DNA from: Flavobacterium geliluteum
Lineage (GTDB): Bacteria; Bacteroidota; Bacteroidia; Flavobacteriales; Flavobacteriaceae
DNA length: 64,000 nt
Direction of reading: 5' to 3'
Assembly (NCBI RefSeq): GCF_017948595.1
Contig: NZ_JAGFBV010000005.1
Location: 62,001-126,000 of the forward strand
Positions 26,357-35,105 of this stretch are shown one piece after another. The notes below the pieces were generated by a model, which did no database searches, was not told the DNA's origin, and was given only the letters and a program-made list of their open reading frames with translations. The position numbers were made by a program, and so were the translations under genes. Every line of letters begins with the position of its first letter. Position 1 is the first letter of the stretch.

Positions 26357-27581
26357 TCAATTTAAACTTTTTAACTACCAACGCAGAGTTGGTTCCTCCA
26401 AACCCGAAGGAGTTCGACAAAAATATATCAAATTTTTTGTTTAACGTAGTTTTAACTAAATTTAATTTTGCGGCATCTTCATCAGGATTTTCTAAATTAA
26501 TGTTGGGTGCGATAAAATCGTGCTGCATCATTAGGATAGAGTAGATAATTTCGCTTGCTCCGGCCATCCAACATTCGTGACCCGTCATTGATTTGGTAGA
26601 GCTTACATAAGGATTTTTCTCTCCAAAAACTTCAAAAATAGCTTTTGCTTCATTATCATCTCCAAGCGGAGTTGAGGTGGCATGAGCATTTATATATTCT
26701 ATGTCGGTCGCTTTTAGTTGTGCATCATCGAGCGCTCTTTGCATGGCAGTTGCGGGGCCTTCTACATTTGGAGTCGAAATATGTCCTCCGTTGGAAGAGA
26801 AACCGTAACCTGAAACCTCTGCAATAATAGTAGCGCCTCGTGCTATTGCCGATTCATAACTTTCTAATATTAAAGTTGCGCCACCACCGCTTGGAACAAG
26901 TCCGTCACGACTTGAATCAAAAGGTCTTGAGGCTTTTGTGGGTTCGTCTTCTCGTGGAGAAAAAACGCCCAGACCATCAAAACTGCACATGGCATATTTA
27001 TTGATTTCCTGCGATCCGCCACATATAATAATGTCCTGAAAACCACTTTTTATTAAAAAATAAGCCAAACCAATAGAATGTGAGCCACTCGCACAGGCAG
27101 CACTTACGGTAAGATTGATTCCTCTTAGTTTGAAAATGGTAGAAAGATTCATCGTTACGGTAGAGTTCATCGACTTAAAAATGGCACCAGAACCAATTAG
27201 TGCGGTGTCTTTTTTTTCACGAACAATATCTATTGTCTCAATAATAGCTCTTGAAACGCTGTCATTGCCATACATAATTCCAACTTCGCGATGATCAAAA
27301 AAAGCATCATCAATTTTTGCATTTTCAAGAGCCTGAATAGTCGCCATATAAGCATATTCGGTCTCTTCACCAATACTCATGCGTTGTCTGCGAGAAAGTA
27401 AGTTTTTTAAATCAGGTTTCGGAACCCTACCTGTTAAGGCAGATTGAAAGCCAAATTCTTTTCTTTCGGCATCAAAATGGATTCCCGATTTTCCATGATA
27501 TAATGATTCTTTCACTTCCTCCAGCGACGTTCCGATACAGGAATAAATTCCCATTCCAGTAATAACAACTCTCCTGTTCAT
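26346..27581 (-). CDS. Beta-ketoacyl-ACP synthase (FabF/FabB-like)
   Basis: 411 residues with Cys163 (SAACASG), His300 (NAHATSTP) and His335 (SMTGHECWMAG), a complete KAS triad. It is encoded next to the ketoreductase (17 nt) and an ACP (11 nt overlap), a minimal elongation cassette. Flexirubin needs both polyene and alkyl chains, and this KS could serve either; the sequence does not decide. Confidence 0.88.
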   Translation of the reverse strand: MNRRVVITGMGIYSCIGTSLEEVKESLYHGKSGIHFDAERKEFGFQSALTGRVPKPDLKNLLSRRQRMSIGEETEYAYMATIQALENAKIDDAFFDHREVGIMYGNDSVSRAIIETIDIVREKKDTALIGSGAIFKSMNSTVTMNLSTIFKLRGINLTVSAACASGSHSIGLAYFLIKSGFQDIIICGGSQEINKYAMCSFDGLGVFSPREDEPTKASRPFDSSRDGLVPSGGGATLILESYESAIARGATIIAEVSGYGFSSNGGHISTPNVEGPATAMQRALDDAQLKATDIEYINAHATSTPLGDDNEAKAIFEVFGEKNPYVSSTKSMTGHECWMAGASEIIYSILMMQHDFIAPNINLENPDEDAAKLNLVKTTLNKKFDIFLSNSFGFGGTNSALVVKKFKLSDE

Positions 27582-27598
27582 TGTCTTTTAAAGTAATT

Positions 27599-28330
27599 TT
27601 ATGAATAAATTCCTCCGTTTATATTGATAATTTCGCCTGTAATATAGCTTGATTTTTTCGAAATTAAAAAACTTACCAAATCGGCTACCTCTTCAGCTTC
27701 GCCAAAACGATTTACAGGAATTAGTTTTAGTAATTCTTTTTCGTCTAAATCGCTGGTCATATCTGTTCTGATAAACCCTGGAGCTACTGCATTTACTGTA
27801 ATGTTTCTTTTCGCAACTTCTTGAGCCAAGGCTTTTGTTGCGGCCACTATAGCTCCTTTTGCGGCTGAATAATTAGTTTGTCCAGCAGTTCCTTTTACAC
27901 CAGAAACAGAGACTATATTTACAATTCGGCCATATTTATTGCGTAGCATTTTTTGAATAAAAAACTGCGTTACATTAAAAAAACCATTCACACTCGTATT
28001 GATTACACCGTTCCAGTCTTCTGGAGTCATCCACATAAAAAGACCGTCTTTTGTAATTCCGGCGTTATTTACAATTGCTTCTACAATTGCCTCCGGATTG
28101 GCTTCTTGCCATTGGGTCAATCTAGTATTCACCTCTTCAAAACTAGCAACATCAAAACCTAAAATTTCTCCGGTAGCGCCTAATTTTATGATTTCCTGAA
28201 GTGTTTCTTCTGCAGCTGTTTTATTCGAATGGTAATTGATCAGAATATGATAATTAGATTCTACTGCTAATTTTTTACAAATAGCACTTCCAATTCCTCT
28301 TGAACCACCCGTTACTAATACACATTTCAT
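27599..28330 (-). CDS. 3-oxoacyl-ACP reductase (FabG-like SDR)
   Basis: 243 residues. Classical SDR: cofactor loop VTGGSRGIG (6-14), NNAG, and the Ser/Tyr/Lys triad in SVSGVKGTAGQTNYSAAK. It reduces the 3-oxo group after each condensation, using NADPH. It precedes the FabF-like KS by 17 nt. It is the only ketoreductase visible in the cluster portion, so it probably serves the polyene chain. Confidence 0.92.
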   Translation of the reverse strand: MKCVLVTGGSRGIGSAICKKLAVESNYHILINYHSNKTAAEETLQEIIKLGATGEILGFDVASFEEVNTRLTQWQEANPEAIVEAIVNNAGITKDGLFMWMTPEDWNGVINTSVNGFFNVTQFFIQKMLRNKYGRIVNIVSVSGVKGTAGQTNYSAAKGAIVAATKALAQEVAKRNITVNAVAPGFIRTDMTSDLDEKELLKLIPVNRFGEAEEVADLVSFLISKKSSYITGEIININGGIYS

Positions 28331-28353
28331 ATTCAGATTATATTTGTTTTTTA

Positions 28354-29469
28354 TTATTTTTGAAAAGGCTCAGCATTTTGAAACCATTCTCCCAGTACTT
28401 CACCGTTAGGTTTCAGAAAACCCCATTTTTTTTCGTTTTTTACTCTGGCAAATCCATCTACAAAGCCTTTTTCGTCGTCTTTGAACAATGCAAAAATCCC
28501 TCCGGCAGTGATATCATATTGTTGCGGAATCACTAATTTTCCGGCTTCATTGATAAAGCCCCATTTTTTATCTTTTACGGGAGCCAGTCCTTCTTTGCTA
28601 AAAACTTCGGCATCCTCAAAAATTGGTTCAATGACAAGGGTACCTTTTGTATTAATGTAGCCCCATTTTTTTCCGACATAAACAGGAGCTAAATTTTTTA
28701 CAAAAGCACGAGCTTTATCAAATTTTGGTTCTATTACCCAGTTTCCTTTTAGGTCAATAAATCCGATTTTATCATTTTTACGAGCATAAGTAAGGTCTTG
28801 AGAAAGAAAATCCCATATTTTATCTACACCATCAATGGCTTTAAACTTTCCTGCAATTACAAGGCCAAAAGCACTTCCATTTTTTGCCCATGTGGTGTTT
28901 TTAAAATAATTTCCTATTTCATCATAAATGATTTCAACCACCGCTTTGCCTGTTTTATCAATAATTCCCCATCTTTCATTATTCTTAACTCGAGCAAAAC
29001 CATTCTCAAAAGATTTGATGACGTCGTATTTCGGTTCCAGTATAATGGTCATTTTGGTATTAATCAATCCAACTTTATTATTTTGTCTGATAAAAGCGAC
29101 TCCATCTTCAAAATCAAAAATTTTATCTGAATTTGGCGAAGATACGGTCTCTCCTTTTTTATTGATATACTGCCATTTTTTGTCTTTCAGAACGACACAA
29201 TAACCACTATTAAAATATTTTACCTCATCAAAAGTCGCCGGAATTACCAAACTTCCTTTACTATCAATAAAACCCCATTTTCCGTTTTCTTCAACCGCTG
29301 CTAAGCCTTCAGAAAAGTTTTTAGCCACGTTAAATTTCGGTTCAATACTAAATTTCCCTTCTTTTGTAATGTAACCAAATTTCCCGTCTTTTTTAACCAA
29401 AGCTACGGCCGGACTTTGAGCATTGCCAAATTGAATACATAATAGGAGTAAAATAAATACTTTTTTCAT
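28354..29469 (-). CDS. Secreted WG-repeat protein
   Basis: 371 residues with a signal peptide (MKKVFILLLLCIQFGNA). The mature part is about nine WG repeats of the pattern KWGFI-(D/N)-xx-G-xx-(V/I)IxP, each ~35-45 residues, predicted to form beta-hairpin units. WG-repeat proteins are common in Bacteroidetes with no fixed function; binding or scaffolding is assumed. It is the second gene of the flexirubin transcript (31 nt after the ammonia-lyase, 23 nt before fabG), which is unusual for a secreted protein among cytoplasmic enzymes. Confidence 0.82.
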   Translation of the reverse strand: MKKVFILLLLCIQFGNAQSPAVALVKKDGKFGYITKEGKFSIEPKFNVAKNFSEGLAAVEENGKWGFIDSKGSLVIPATFDEVKYFNSGYCVVLKDKKWQYINKKGETVSSPNSDKIFDFEDGVAFIRQNNKVGLINTKMTIILEPKYDVIKSFENGFARVKNNERWGIIDKTGKAVVEIIYDEIGNYFKNTTWAKNGSAFGLVIAGKFKAIDGVDKIWDFLSQDLTYARKNDKIGFIDLKGNWVIEPKFDKARAFVKNLAPVYVGKKWGYINTKGTLVIEPIFEDAEVFSKEGLAPVKDKKWGFINEAGKLVIPQQYDITAGGIFALFKDDEKGFVDGFARVKNEKKWGFLKPNGEVLGEWFQNAEPFQK

Positions 29470-29500
29470 GATGTTGTAAATTAGGGTTAGCTATTAAAAT

Positions 29501-31021
29501 TTAACTGTTGATCAAATAATCTTTTACGTTTTGCACGAATGGATACATTACTTGATCTTCTGTAAATACCGGGATGATATTGCGAACATCGTCGTACCAT
29601 TTTTTGGTAACAGATGAAATTTTATCTTTTTGTTCCAAATAATCAATGGCTTGAACGATGGTGATCATTTCGATACTCAAAACTTCAAAAGCATTTTCGA
29701 TTACTTTAGAAGTAATTACAGCAGCATTTGTTCCCATGCTTACAATGTCTTGATTGTCATTGTTGTTCGGGATACTGTGTACATACATTGGGTTAGATAA
29801 CATCTGGCTTTCTGCAGTTGTAGAAGTTGCCGTAAACTGAACGCCCTGCATCCCGAAATTGAATCCTAGTGTTCCTAAGTTTACGAATGGAGGTAAAATT
29901 TCGTTGATTTTTGCATTCAATAAATAATTCAATTGACGTTCAGCCAACATTGTCAATTTTGTAATAACAATTTTAAGTTTATCCATTTCTAATGAAATAT
30001 AATCGCCGTGGAAATTCCCTCCGTGATAAACGTGTTTGTTTTTTACATCTATAATAGGATTGTCGTTTGCCGAGTTAAATTCGTCTTCCAGAATAGAAGC
30101 TACATTATTGATGGTTTCTAAAACGGGTCCTAAAATTTGAGGCACACAACGAATAGAATAATATTCTTGTACTTTTTCTTTGAAAATTTTCTCTGTATTT
30201 TCTCCAGAATATAAGTGATCTTCTCTTTTACGTACCAAAGTACTGTCTGAAAGGTTGGCTCTCATTTTGGCCGCAACTTCTTGTTGCCCTTTGTGGCGTT
30301 TGGTTTGGTTTAATTCTGCCGAGAAATGGTCATCATAAGCCTGCACCAATTCGTTGATGGCGCAAGAACATTTTACTGACCAATCTAGTAATTTGGTAGC
30401 TTGATGTACGTTTACAACTCCAATTCCTGTCATTACCGAAGTTCCGTTCATTAAAGCCAAACCTTCTCTAATTTCTACCTGAATAGGTTGTAACCCTTCA
30501 ATTTCAAAAACCTCTGGGGTTGGTCTTCTTTCACCTTTATAAAAAACTTCGCCTTCACCAATTAAAACCAAAGCCAAATGTGACAATTGTACCAAATCTC
30601 CACTGGCGCCTACACCACCGTGCTCAAAAATTAAAGGCGTAATATCTCTGTTAATAAGTTCAGCCATCAAGTGAATAACAGAAGGGTGAACACCTGAGTT
30701 ACCCAATGAAAGTGTGTTTAAACGAGCCAAAATTGCAGCTTTTGCAAAAACAGGACTTAAAGGTTTCCCTGTTCCAGAAGCATGGCTTCTGATTAAATTA
30801 TACTGTAATTGAATTTGATCAGACTCCTTAATTCTATATTGAGCCATCGGTCCGAAACCGGTATTTACTCCGTAGATTACTTTATTCCCTGAAAATTCTT
30901 TCAAGAAATCAAAACTTTCATTTACTCGATTAAGTACTGCATCACTGATGGTTACTTTGTTTTCCCCGAAAATAATAGCCTCAAATTCGGCTAAACTTAA
31001 ATATTCATTAATTGTGCTCAT
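29501..31021 (-). CDS. Tyrosine ammonia-lyase (aromatic amino acid lyase)
   Basis: 506 residues, the length of the characterised F. johnsoniae enzyme FjTAL, with near-identity over most stretches as I remember it. The MIO cofactor forms from Ala139-Ser140-Gly141 (GGVGASGD); the catalytic-loop Tyr is Tyr50 (VIYGVNTG). Selectivity position 79-80 reads Ser-His, as in histidine lyases, but FjTAL has the same and is tyrosine-specific. The product, 4-coumarate, is the expected aryl starter for flexirubin. It is the first gene of the minus-strand operon, divergent from the halogenase. Annotation pipelines may call it HutH. Confidence 0.9.
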   Translation of the reverse strand: MSTINEYLSLAEFEAIIFGENKVTISDAVLNRVNESFDFLKEFSGNKVIYGVNTGFGPMAQYRIKESDQIQLQYNLIRSHASGTGKPLSPVFAKAAILARLNTLSLGNSGVHPSVIHLMAELINRDITPLIFEHGGVGASGDLVQLSHLALVLIGEGEVFYKGERRPTPEVFEIEGLQPIQVEIREGLALMNGTSVMTGIGVVNVHQATKLLDWSVKCSCAINELVQAYDDHFSAELNQTKRHKGQQEVAAKMRANLSDSTLVRKREDHLYSGENTEKIFKEKVQEYYSIRCVPQILGPVLETINNVASILEDEFNSANDNPIIDVKNKHVYHGGNFHGDYISLEMDKLKIVITKLTMLAERQLNYLLNAKINEILPPFVNLGTLGFNFGMQGVQFTATSTTAESQMLSNPMYVHSIPNNNDNQDIVSMGTNAAVITSKVIENAFEVLSIEMITIVQAIDYLEQKDKISSVTKKWYDDVRNIIPVFTEDQVMYPFVQNVKDYLINS

Positions 31022-31058
31022 TAAACTGTTTTTGGTTGGGCTAATTTAATTTTATTTA

Positions 31059-31082
31059 TCAAAATAAATGTAGTTATTTTGA
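31059..31082. promoter_or_regulatory. Inverted repeat in divergent TAL/halogenase promoter region
   Basis: Perfect 9-bp arms (TCAAAATAA / TTATTTTGA) separated by 6 nt sit midway in the 102-bp gap between the divergent start codons. The position and symmetry suit an operator for a dimeric regulator controlling both directions. No regulator gene is adjacent. Confidence 0.4.
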
Positions 31083-31123
31083 TGATGGCAAATGTAAGTA
31101 ATAATCAATAACATTTTTAGTAT

Positions 31124-32383
31124 ATGATAAAGGAGTTTGTAGATGTTTTAATAATTGGAGCAGGTCCCTCAGGATGTGTTTCGGCATCGTACCTTCATTT
31201 GAACGGAGCAAAAATAAAAGTAGTCGAAAAAACGAAATTTCCCAGACTGGTAGTGGGAGAAAGTCTTATTCCCAGAGTGATGGATCATTTCGCAGAAGCA
31301 CAACTTTTTGAAAGTTTGGATGCTATGAACTTCGAAAAAAAGCTTGGAGCTCGTTTTATTAGAGGCGAAGAAATCTGTGTTTTTGATTTTAGTAAAAAAT
31401 TTGGAGAAGGTTGGGATTGGACGTGGCAAGTGCCTCGAGGCGATTTTGATAACGTTATGGCGCAGGAAGTTATTCGAAAAGGAATTGATTTAGAATTTGA
31501 ATCTGAAGTACTTGAAGTTTCTTTTGAAGGAAAAAATTCGAAAACAATTGTAAAAGACAAAGACGGTAATCTGAAAGAAATCCATGCTAAATTTATTATC
31601 GATTCCAGCGGATATGGTCGTGTGTTGCCAAGACTTCTGGATTTGGACACTCCTTCAAAATTAGATCCGCACTCTTCGATATTTACACACGTAAAAGATA
31701 TTAACAGGCCGGAAGGTGAAGAAGGAACCATGATTTCTTTTGATATTCTGGAAACCGAAGTTTGGTTATGGGTAATTCCTTTCTCAAACGGCAATACTAG
31801 TTTAGGAGTTGTGGGACCAACAGATTTTATCAACTCACTTTCTAAAAATAAAGACAACGCCGAAGCGGTGCGAAATGCCATTCAGCTTTCTGATTATTAC
31901 ATCAAAAGATTTGAAGGGACAGAATTTTTATTCGAGCCCGTTAAGTTAGAAAATTATTCACGTTCTGTGAAAAAAATGTATGGTGATGGTTTTGCCTTAA
32001 CAGGAAACAGCTCCGAGTTTTTAGATCCGGTTTTTTCATCAGGAGTTGCTTTTGCTACAGAATCAGGAATGTTGGCAGCCAAATTATACCTCAAAGAATC
32101 GCAAGGAATTGCAGTAGATTGGGAAACCGAATTTACAGGATATATGAAACGCGGTATTGGTGTTTTTACCACTTACGTGAAAGAATGGTATACGGGTAAT
32201 TTGCAAACCTTATTTTTTCATCGTCCTGAAAATTTAGACGTAAAAGAAAAAATATGCGCAGTATTGGCGGGTTATGTCTGGAACGAGGAAAATCCTTTTG
32301 TAAAGAAACACGACAATGTGATAAAAAACATGGCGTATCTTCTTAATAGTGAGAAAGAAAAAAAAGCAGAAATCCCTAATTAA
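31124..32383 (+). CDS. Flavin-dependent halogenase
   Basis: 419 residues. FAD site GAGPSG (12-17). Both hallmarks of flavin-dependent halogenases are present: WxWxIP as WLWVIP (214-219) and Fx2Px2SxG as FLDPVFSSG (299-307). The lysine that forms the chloramine is expected in FEKKLGARF, Lys72 or 73. These enzymes chlorinate phenols or pyrroles using FADH2, usually on carrier-bound or free aryl substrates. Divergent from TAL, it is probably the flexirubin tailoring enzyme that chlorinates the aryl ring; chlorinated flexirubins are known. An aryl monooxygenase remains a weaker alternative. It would need a separate flavin reductase, not seen here. Confidence 0.82.
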   Translation: MIKEFVDVLIIGAGPSGCVSASYLHLNGAKIKVVEKTKFPRLVVGESLIPRVMDHFAEAQLFESLDAMNFEKKLGARFIRGEEICVFDFSKKFGEGWDWTWQVPRGDFDNVMAQEVIRKGIDLEFESEVLEVSFEGKNSKTIVKDKDGNLKEIHAKFIIDSSGYGRVLPRLLDLDTPSKLDPHSSIFTHVKDINRPEGEEGTMISFDILETEVWLWVIPFSNGNTSLGVVGPTDFINSLSKNKDNAEAVRNAIQLSDYYIKRFEGTEFLFEPVKLENYSRSVKKMYGDGFALTGNSSEFLDPVFSSGVAFATESGMLAAKLYLKESQGIAVDWETEFTGYMKRGIGVFTTYVKEWYTGNLQTLFFHRPENLDVKEKICAVLAGYVWNEENPFVKKHDNVIKNMAYLLNSEKEKKAEIPN

Positions 32384-32394
32384 TTAGGGATTTC
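32369..32394. terminator. Bidirectional palindromic terminator overlapping halogenase stop
   Basis: A perfect 26-nt palindrome with 13-nt arms (GAAATCCCTAATT and its complement). The halogenase TAA lies inside it, and a T-rich run follows. It serves the convergent gene at 32409-33014 as well. Confidence 0.75.
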
Positions 32395-32408
32395 TTTTTA
32401 TGATAGTA

Positions 32409-33014
32409 TTATTTATAAGCTTTTTTCAAAAGTAATTTTGCTAAAGATTTACCGGTTTTAGCATACCCTTCACCGATTCTGGACTCATTGCTAAAGTTGC
32501 TTCCCCATTGATCTCCAGGAGCTTCCTCGCTGGAAATTTCTAACAATACATTTGATTTATTAGCAGTCTCGACAAATTTTAAGTTGGTGGTCACTTTTGC
32601 TGGTTGTTTCATCATAGCAACATCCCAACCTGGATAGATCCAAACGGTTTGTACGATCAAAGTATAAGGAGTTGTTAGTTTTTCCTGAAAAGTAACATCT
32701 TTCTTTTCTTTGTTTAATACAACATTTACGAGTTCTAAAAATTTGGGATTCCAGATAAATTCTTTAGATGAACTCCATTTTTTACTCCAGATGTCGCCAT
32801 TTCCTTTGGATTTTTCGTTTAAGTCTGCTGTTCTTTCTGCTACATATTGAGCTTCCGTTTTTTTATCCTTTAAAAGGGTAAAATTACTGTAATCAAATTC
32901 TACATTAATTTCTTTTTGATCTTTTAAAAAATCGAAATTTCCTTTTACAACTTCAATGTCTTGGGCAAATGAAGTGCATGAGATAAGGAACAATGAGAGT
33001 ACTAATTTTTTCAT
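32409..33014 (-). CDS. Secreted conserved hypothetical protein
   Basis: 201 residues with a signal peptide ending at SCTSFAQ (cleavage about residue 18). The body is mixed alpha/beta, without a recognised motif; the tail SRIGEGYAKTGKSLAKLLLKKAYK is basic and helical. It is convergent with the halogenase (shared terminator) and downstream, in the same direction, of nothing else within 138 nt. Function unknown. Confidence 0.65.
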   Translation of the reverse strand: MKKLVLSLFLISCTSFAQDIEVVKGNFDFLKDQKEINVEFDYSNFTLLKDKKTEAQYVAERTADLNEKSKGNGDIWSKKWSSSKEFIWNPKFLELVNVVLNKEKKDVTFQEKLTTPYTLIVQTVWIYPGWDVAMMKQPAKVTTNLKFVETANKSNVLLEISSEEAPGDQWGSNFSNESRIGEGYAKTGKSLAKLLLKKAYK

Positions 33015-33091
33015 AAAATTGTTTTTGGGTTATAGACCAAATATAAATATTTTTTTGTTAAAAAAACAACACAAAACAATTTGTTACAAAA

Positions 33092-33117
33092 AAAAGGGCA
33101 TGTTGAGCCCCTTTTCT
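33092..33117 (-). terminator. Intrinsic terminator after SSS symporter
   Basis: On the minus strand, GGGGCTCAACATGCCC forms a short G/C stem flanked by A-rich and T-rich runs, 36 nt past the symporter stop. Confidence 0.7.
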
Positions 33118-33152
33118 GTATTCAAAAAAATATAAAATTTAATGTATTTACA

Positions 33153-34838
33153 CTACCAGAATTTTACATATAAAGCGATGACAATCAGTAAAATTATTAC
33201 ACTCAAAACGGTGGTTTGTGGTTTTACGGCAAACATTCCCGGTTCAGACTCAAAAGCTTTAGGATTGATTTTTGGTCCTGCAAAACTTATTGCCACCATT
33301 GTCAAAGTTGTAAACAAGAAGGATAATCCCATACAGATATGAAACGGAATTTCGTAAGCGCCTTTTCCGTTAGGATACGCTGTATATAAAAGAGTTTCGT
33401 TACCAAATAACATAGGGGCATATTCATTGAAGATAACAGACAAAACAAATCCTAAAATTACACCCACAATTGCTGCGGCTCCTGTAGTTCTTTTCCAGAA
33501 CATTCCGAGAATAAACATGGCAAAAACTCCAGGACTAATAAATCCCGTATATTTTTGAATATAAGTAAATCCTCCCACGCCTCCAATTCCCAGAATATCA
33601 TTCCATGTAAATAGTACCGCCAAAAGCATTGCGGCAAAAACCGCAATTCTGCCAATATTTACCTGTTGTTTTTCGCCAGCTTCTTTCTGGATGTATTTTT
33701 TATGAATATCTAAAGTATAAATAGTCGAGATGCTGTTTACTTTGCCCGCAAGCGAAGCCACAATCGCAGCGGTCAATGCTGCAACCGAAAGTCCTTTTAA
33801 TCCTGTTGGTAGGAAAGTCAGAACAGCAGAATAAGCACCGTCTTTTCCTCCAACAAGTTGAGGTAAATGACCGTTTTGATACAAAACATAAGCGGCAATA
33901 CCCGGCAACATTACGATAAGCGGCATTAATAATTTTAGAACACCTGCAAACAAAATACCGGTACGCGCGGTTTGCAGATCAGCACCAAGTGCTCTTTGCG
34001 TAATATATTGGTTGCATCCCCAATAATTTAGGTTGATGATCCAGATACCGGCGAGGTAAGACATCAGGCCGGGAAAAGTCAGATACTTATCGATATCAAG
34101 TTGGGATGAATTTGCATTTGGTTTTGGGATAATCATTTTAAAATGCTCCGGAGCTTCTCTCATTAATACTTTAAAACCTGCGATGGCATTTTCGCCAACA
34201 CCAAAATATTGTCCAACAGTTGTTAATGCGATATACGATGTTACTAAGCCACCAATGATCAAAACAGCTACCTGAATCACATCGGTATAAGCAACTACTT
34301 TCATTCCTCCTAAAGAAATAAATAGTGCAAACAGGGCCAATCCTAACATAATAACATGCAGGTATTCTCCGCCTGCAAGACCATTAATGGCTACGGCTCC
34401 TAAATATAAAATAGAGGTCAGGTTGACAAAAACATACAAAAACAACCAAAAAACAGCCATGATTAGGGCAGTCGATTCGTTGTAACGTGTTTTTAAGAAT
34501 TGGGGCATTGTGTAAATCTTATTCTTAAGATAAACAGGAATAAACCAAATGGCTACTATGATCAAAGCCACGGCGGCCAGCCATTCGTAAGCAGCTACGG
34601 CGATTCCTAAAAAGAAACCTTCGCCACTCATACCAATGAATTGTTCGGCAGAAATATTGGAAGCAATTAAGGAAGCTCCAATGGCCCACCAGGTTAAATT
34701 TCCTTCTGCCAAAAAGTAGGCTTTGGCATCTTGTTCGTCTTTTTTACGCTTGTGATAAACTGTAAAACCGTAGGCAGAAACTACGATAAAATAAATAATA
34801 AATACCGCATAATCTGCGAATGCTAGACTTTGGTTCAT
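33153..34838 (-). CDS. Sodium/sugar symporter, SSS family
   Basis: 561 residues with about 14 predicted membrane segments. Features of the SGLT-like SSS family include the N-terminal FADYAVFIIYF helix, the WWAIGASLIASNISAEQFIG region (Na+ site helix) and SLGGMKVVAYTDVIQ. It imports a sugar with Na+. Gene order (galT and galK upstream, ara genes beyond) points to galactose or arabinose. It is separated from galT by 267 nt containing candidate operator palindromes, so it may have its own promoter. Confidence 0.88.
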   Translation of the reverse strand: MNQSLAFADYAVFIIYFIVVSAYGFTVYHKRKKDEQDAKAYFLAEGNLTWWAIGASLIASNISAEQFIGMSGEGFFLGIAVAAYEWLAAVALIIVAIWFIPVYLKNKIYTMPQFLKTRYNESTALIMAVFWLFLYVFVNLTSILYLGAVAINGLAGGEYLHVIMLGLALFALFISLGGMKVVAYTDVIQVAVLIIGGLVTSYIALTTVGQYFGVGENAIAGFKVLMREAPEHFKMIIPKPNANSSQLDIDKYLTFPGLMSYLAGIWIINLNYWGCNQYITQRALGADLQTARTGILFAGVLKLLMPLIVMLPGIAAYVLYQNGHLPQLVGGKDGAYSAVLTFLPTGLKGLSVAALTAAIVASLAGKVNSISTIYTLDIHKKYIQKEAGEKQQVNIGRIAVFAAMLLAVLFTWNDILGIGGVGGFTYIQKYTGFISPGVFAMFILGMFWKRTTGAAAIVGVILGFVLSVIFNEYAPMLFGNETLLYTAYPNGKGAYEIPFHICMGLSFLFTTLTMVAISFAGPKINPKAFESEPGMFAVKPQTTVLSVIILLIVIALYVKFW

Positions 34839-35031
34839 GGTTAAATAGTATTTGTAAAGTTAATAGCTACTATTTTTATTTTCGGCTTTTTACTATTACT
34901 AATGAGATTATAAAATCTTAGTTTTAATAATTAAAACTGAATAAAATAGTAGATGCGTTTTATTTCATTTGTTTTTTTACGAAATGTAAAATTCAAATGT
35001 AAAATAAAAAATTATATATCTATTAAAAAAC

Positions 35032-35050
35032 AAATGTATTTTTTACGTTT
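35032..35050. promoter_or_regulatory. Candidate AraR-type operator between galT and symporter gene
   Basis: Near-perfect palindrome: arms AAATGTA / TACGTTT with one mismatch around five T. A related TTTTTTTAC-core stretch occurs near 34968. It resembles sites at 38143-38161 and 38533-38551 in length (19 nt) and T-rich centre. The likely regulator is the Nudix protein at 37398-38087. Confidence 0.35.
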
Positions 35051-35105
35051 ATTTAACTGTTTAATGTTAAATTTAAGATTGAAACCTAGTTTTTATTTTA
35101 AAATC

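Noticed and set aside
29501..31021. Histidine ammonia-lyase (hutH)
   Set aside because: The pair Ser-His at 79-80 suggests HAL, but the sequence is close to FjTAL, no hut genes are nearby, and it heads the pigment operon.
1..31021. Horizontally acquired genomic island
   Set aside because: No integrase, flanking repeats or compositional break were seen; flexirubin clusters are typical chromosomal loci in this genus.
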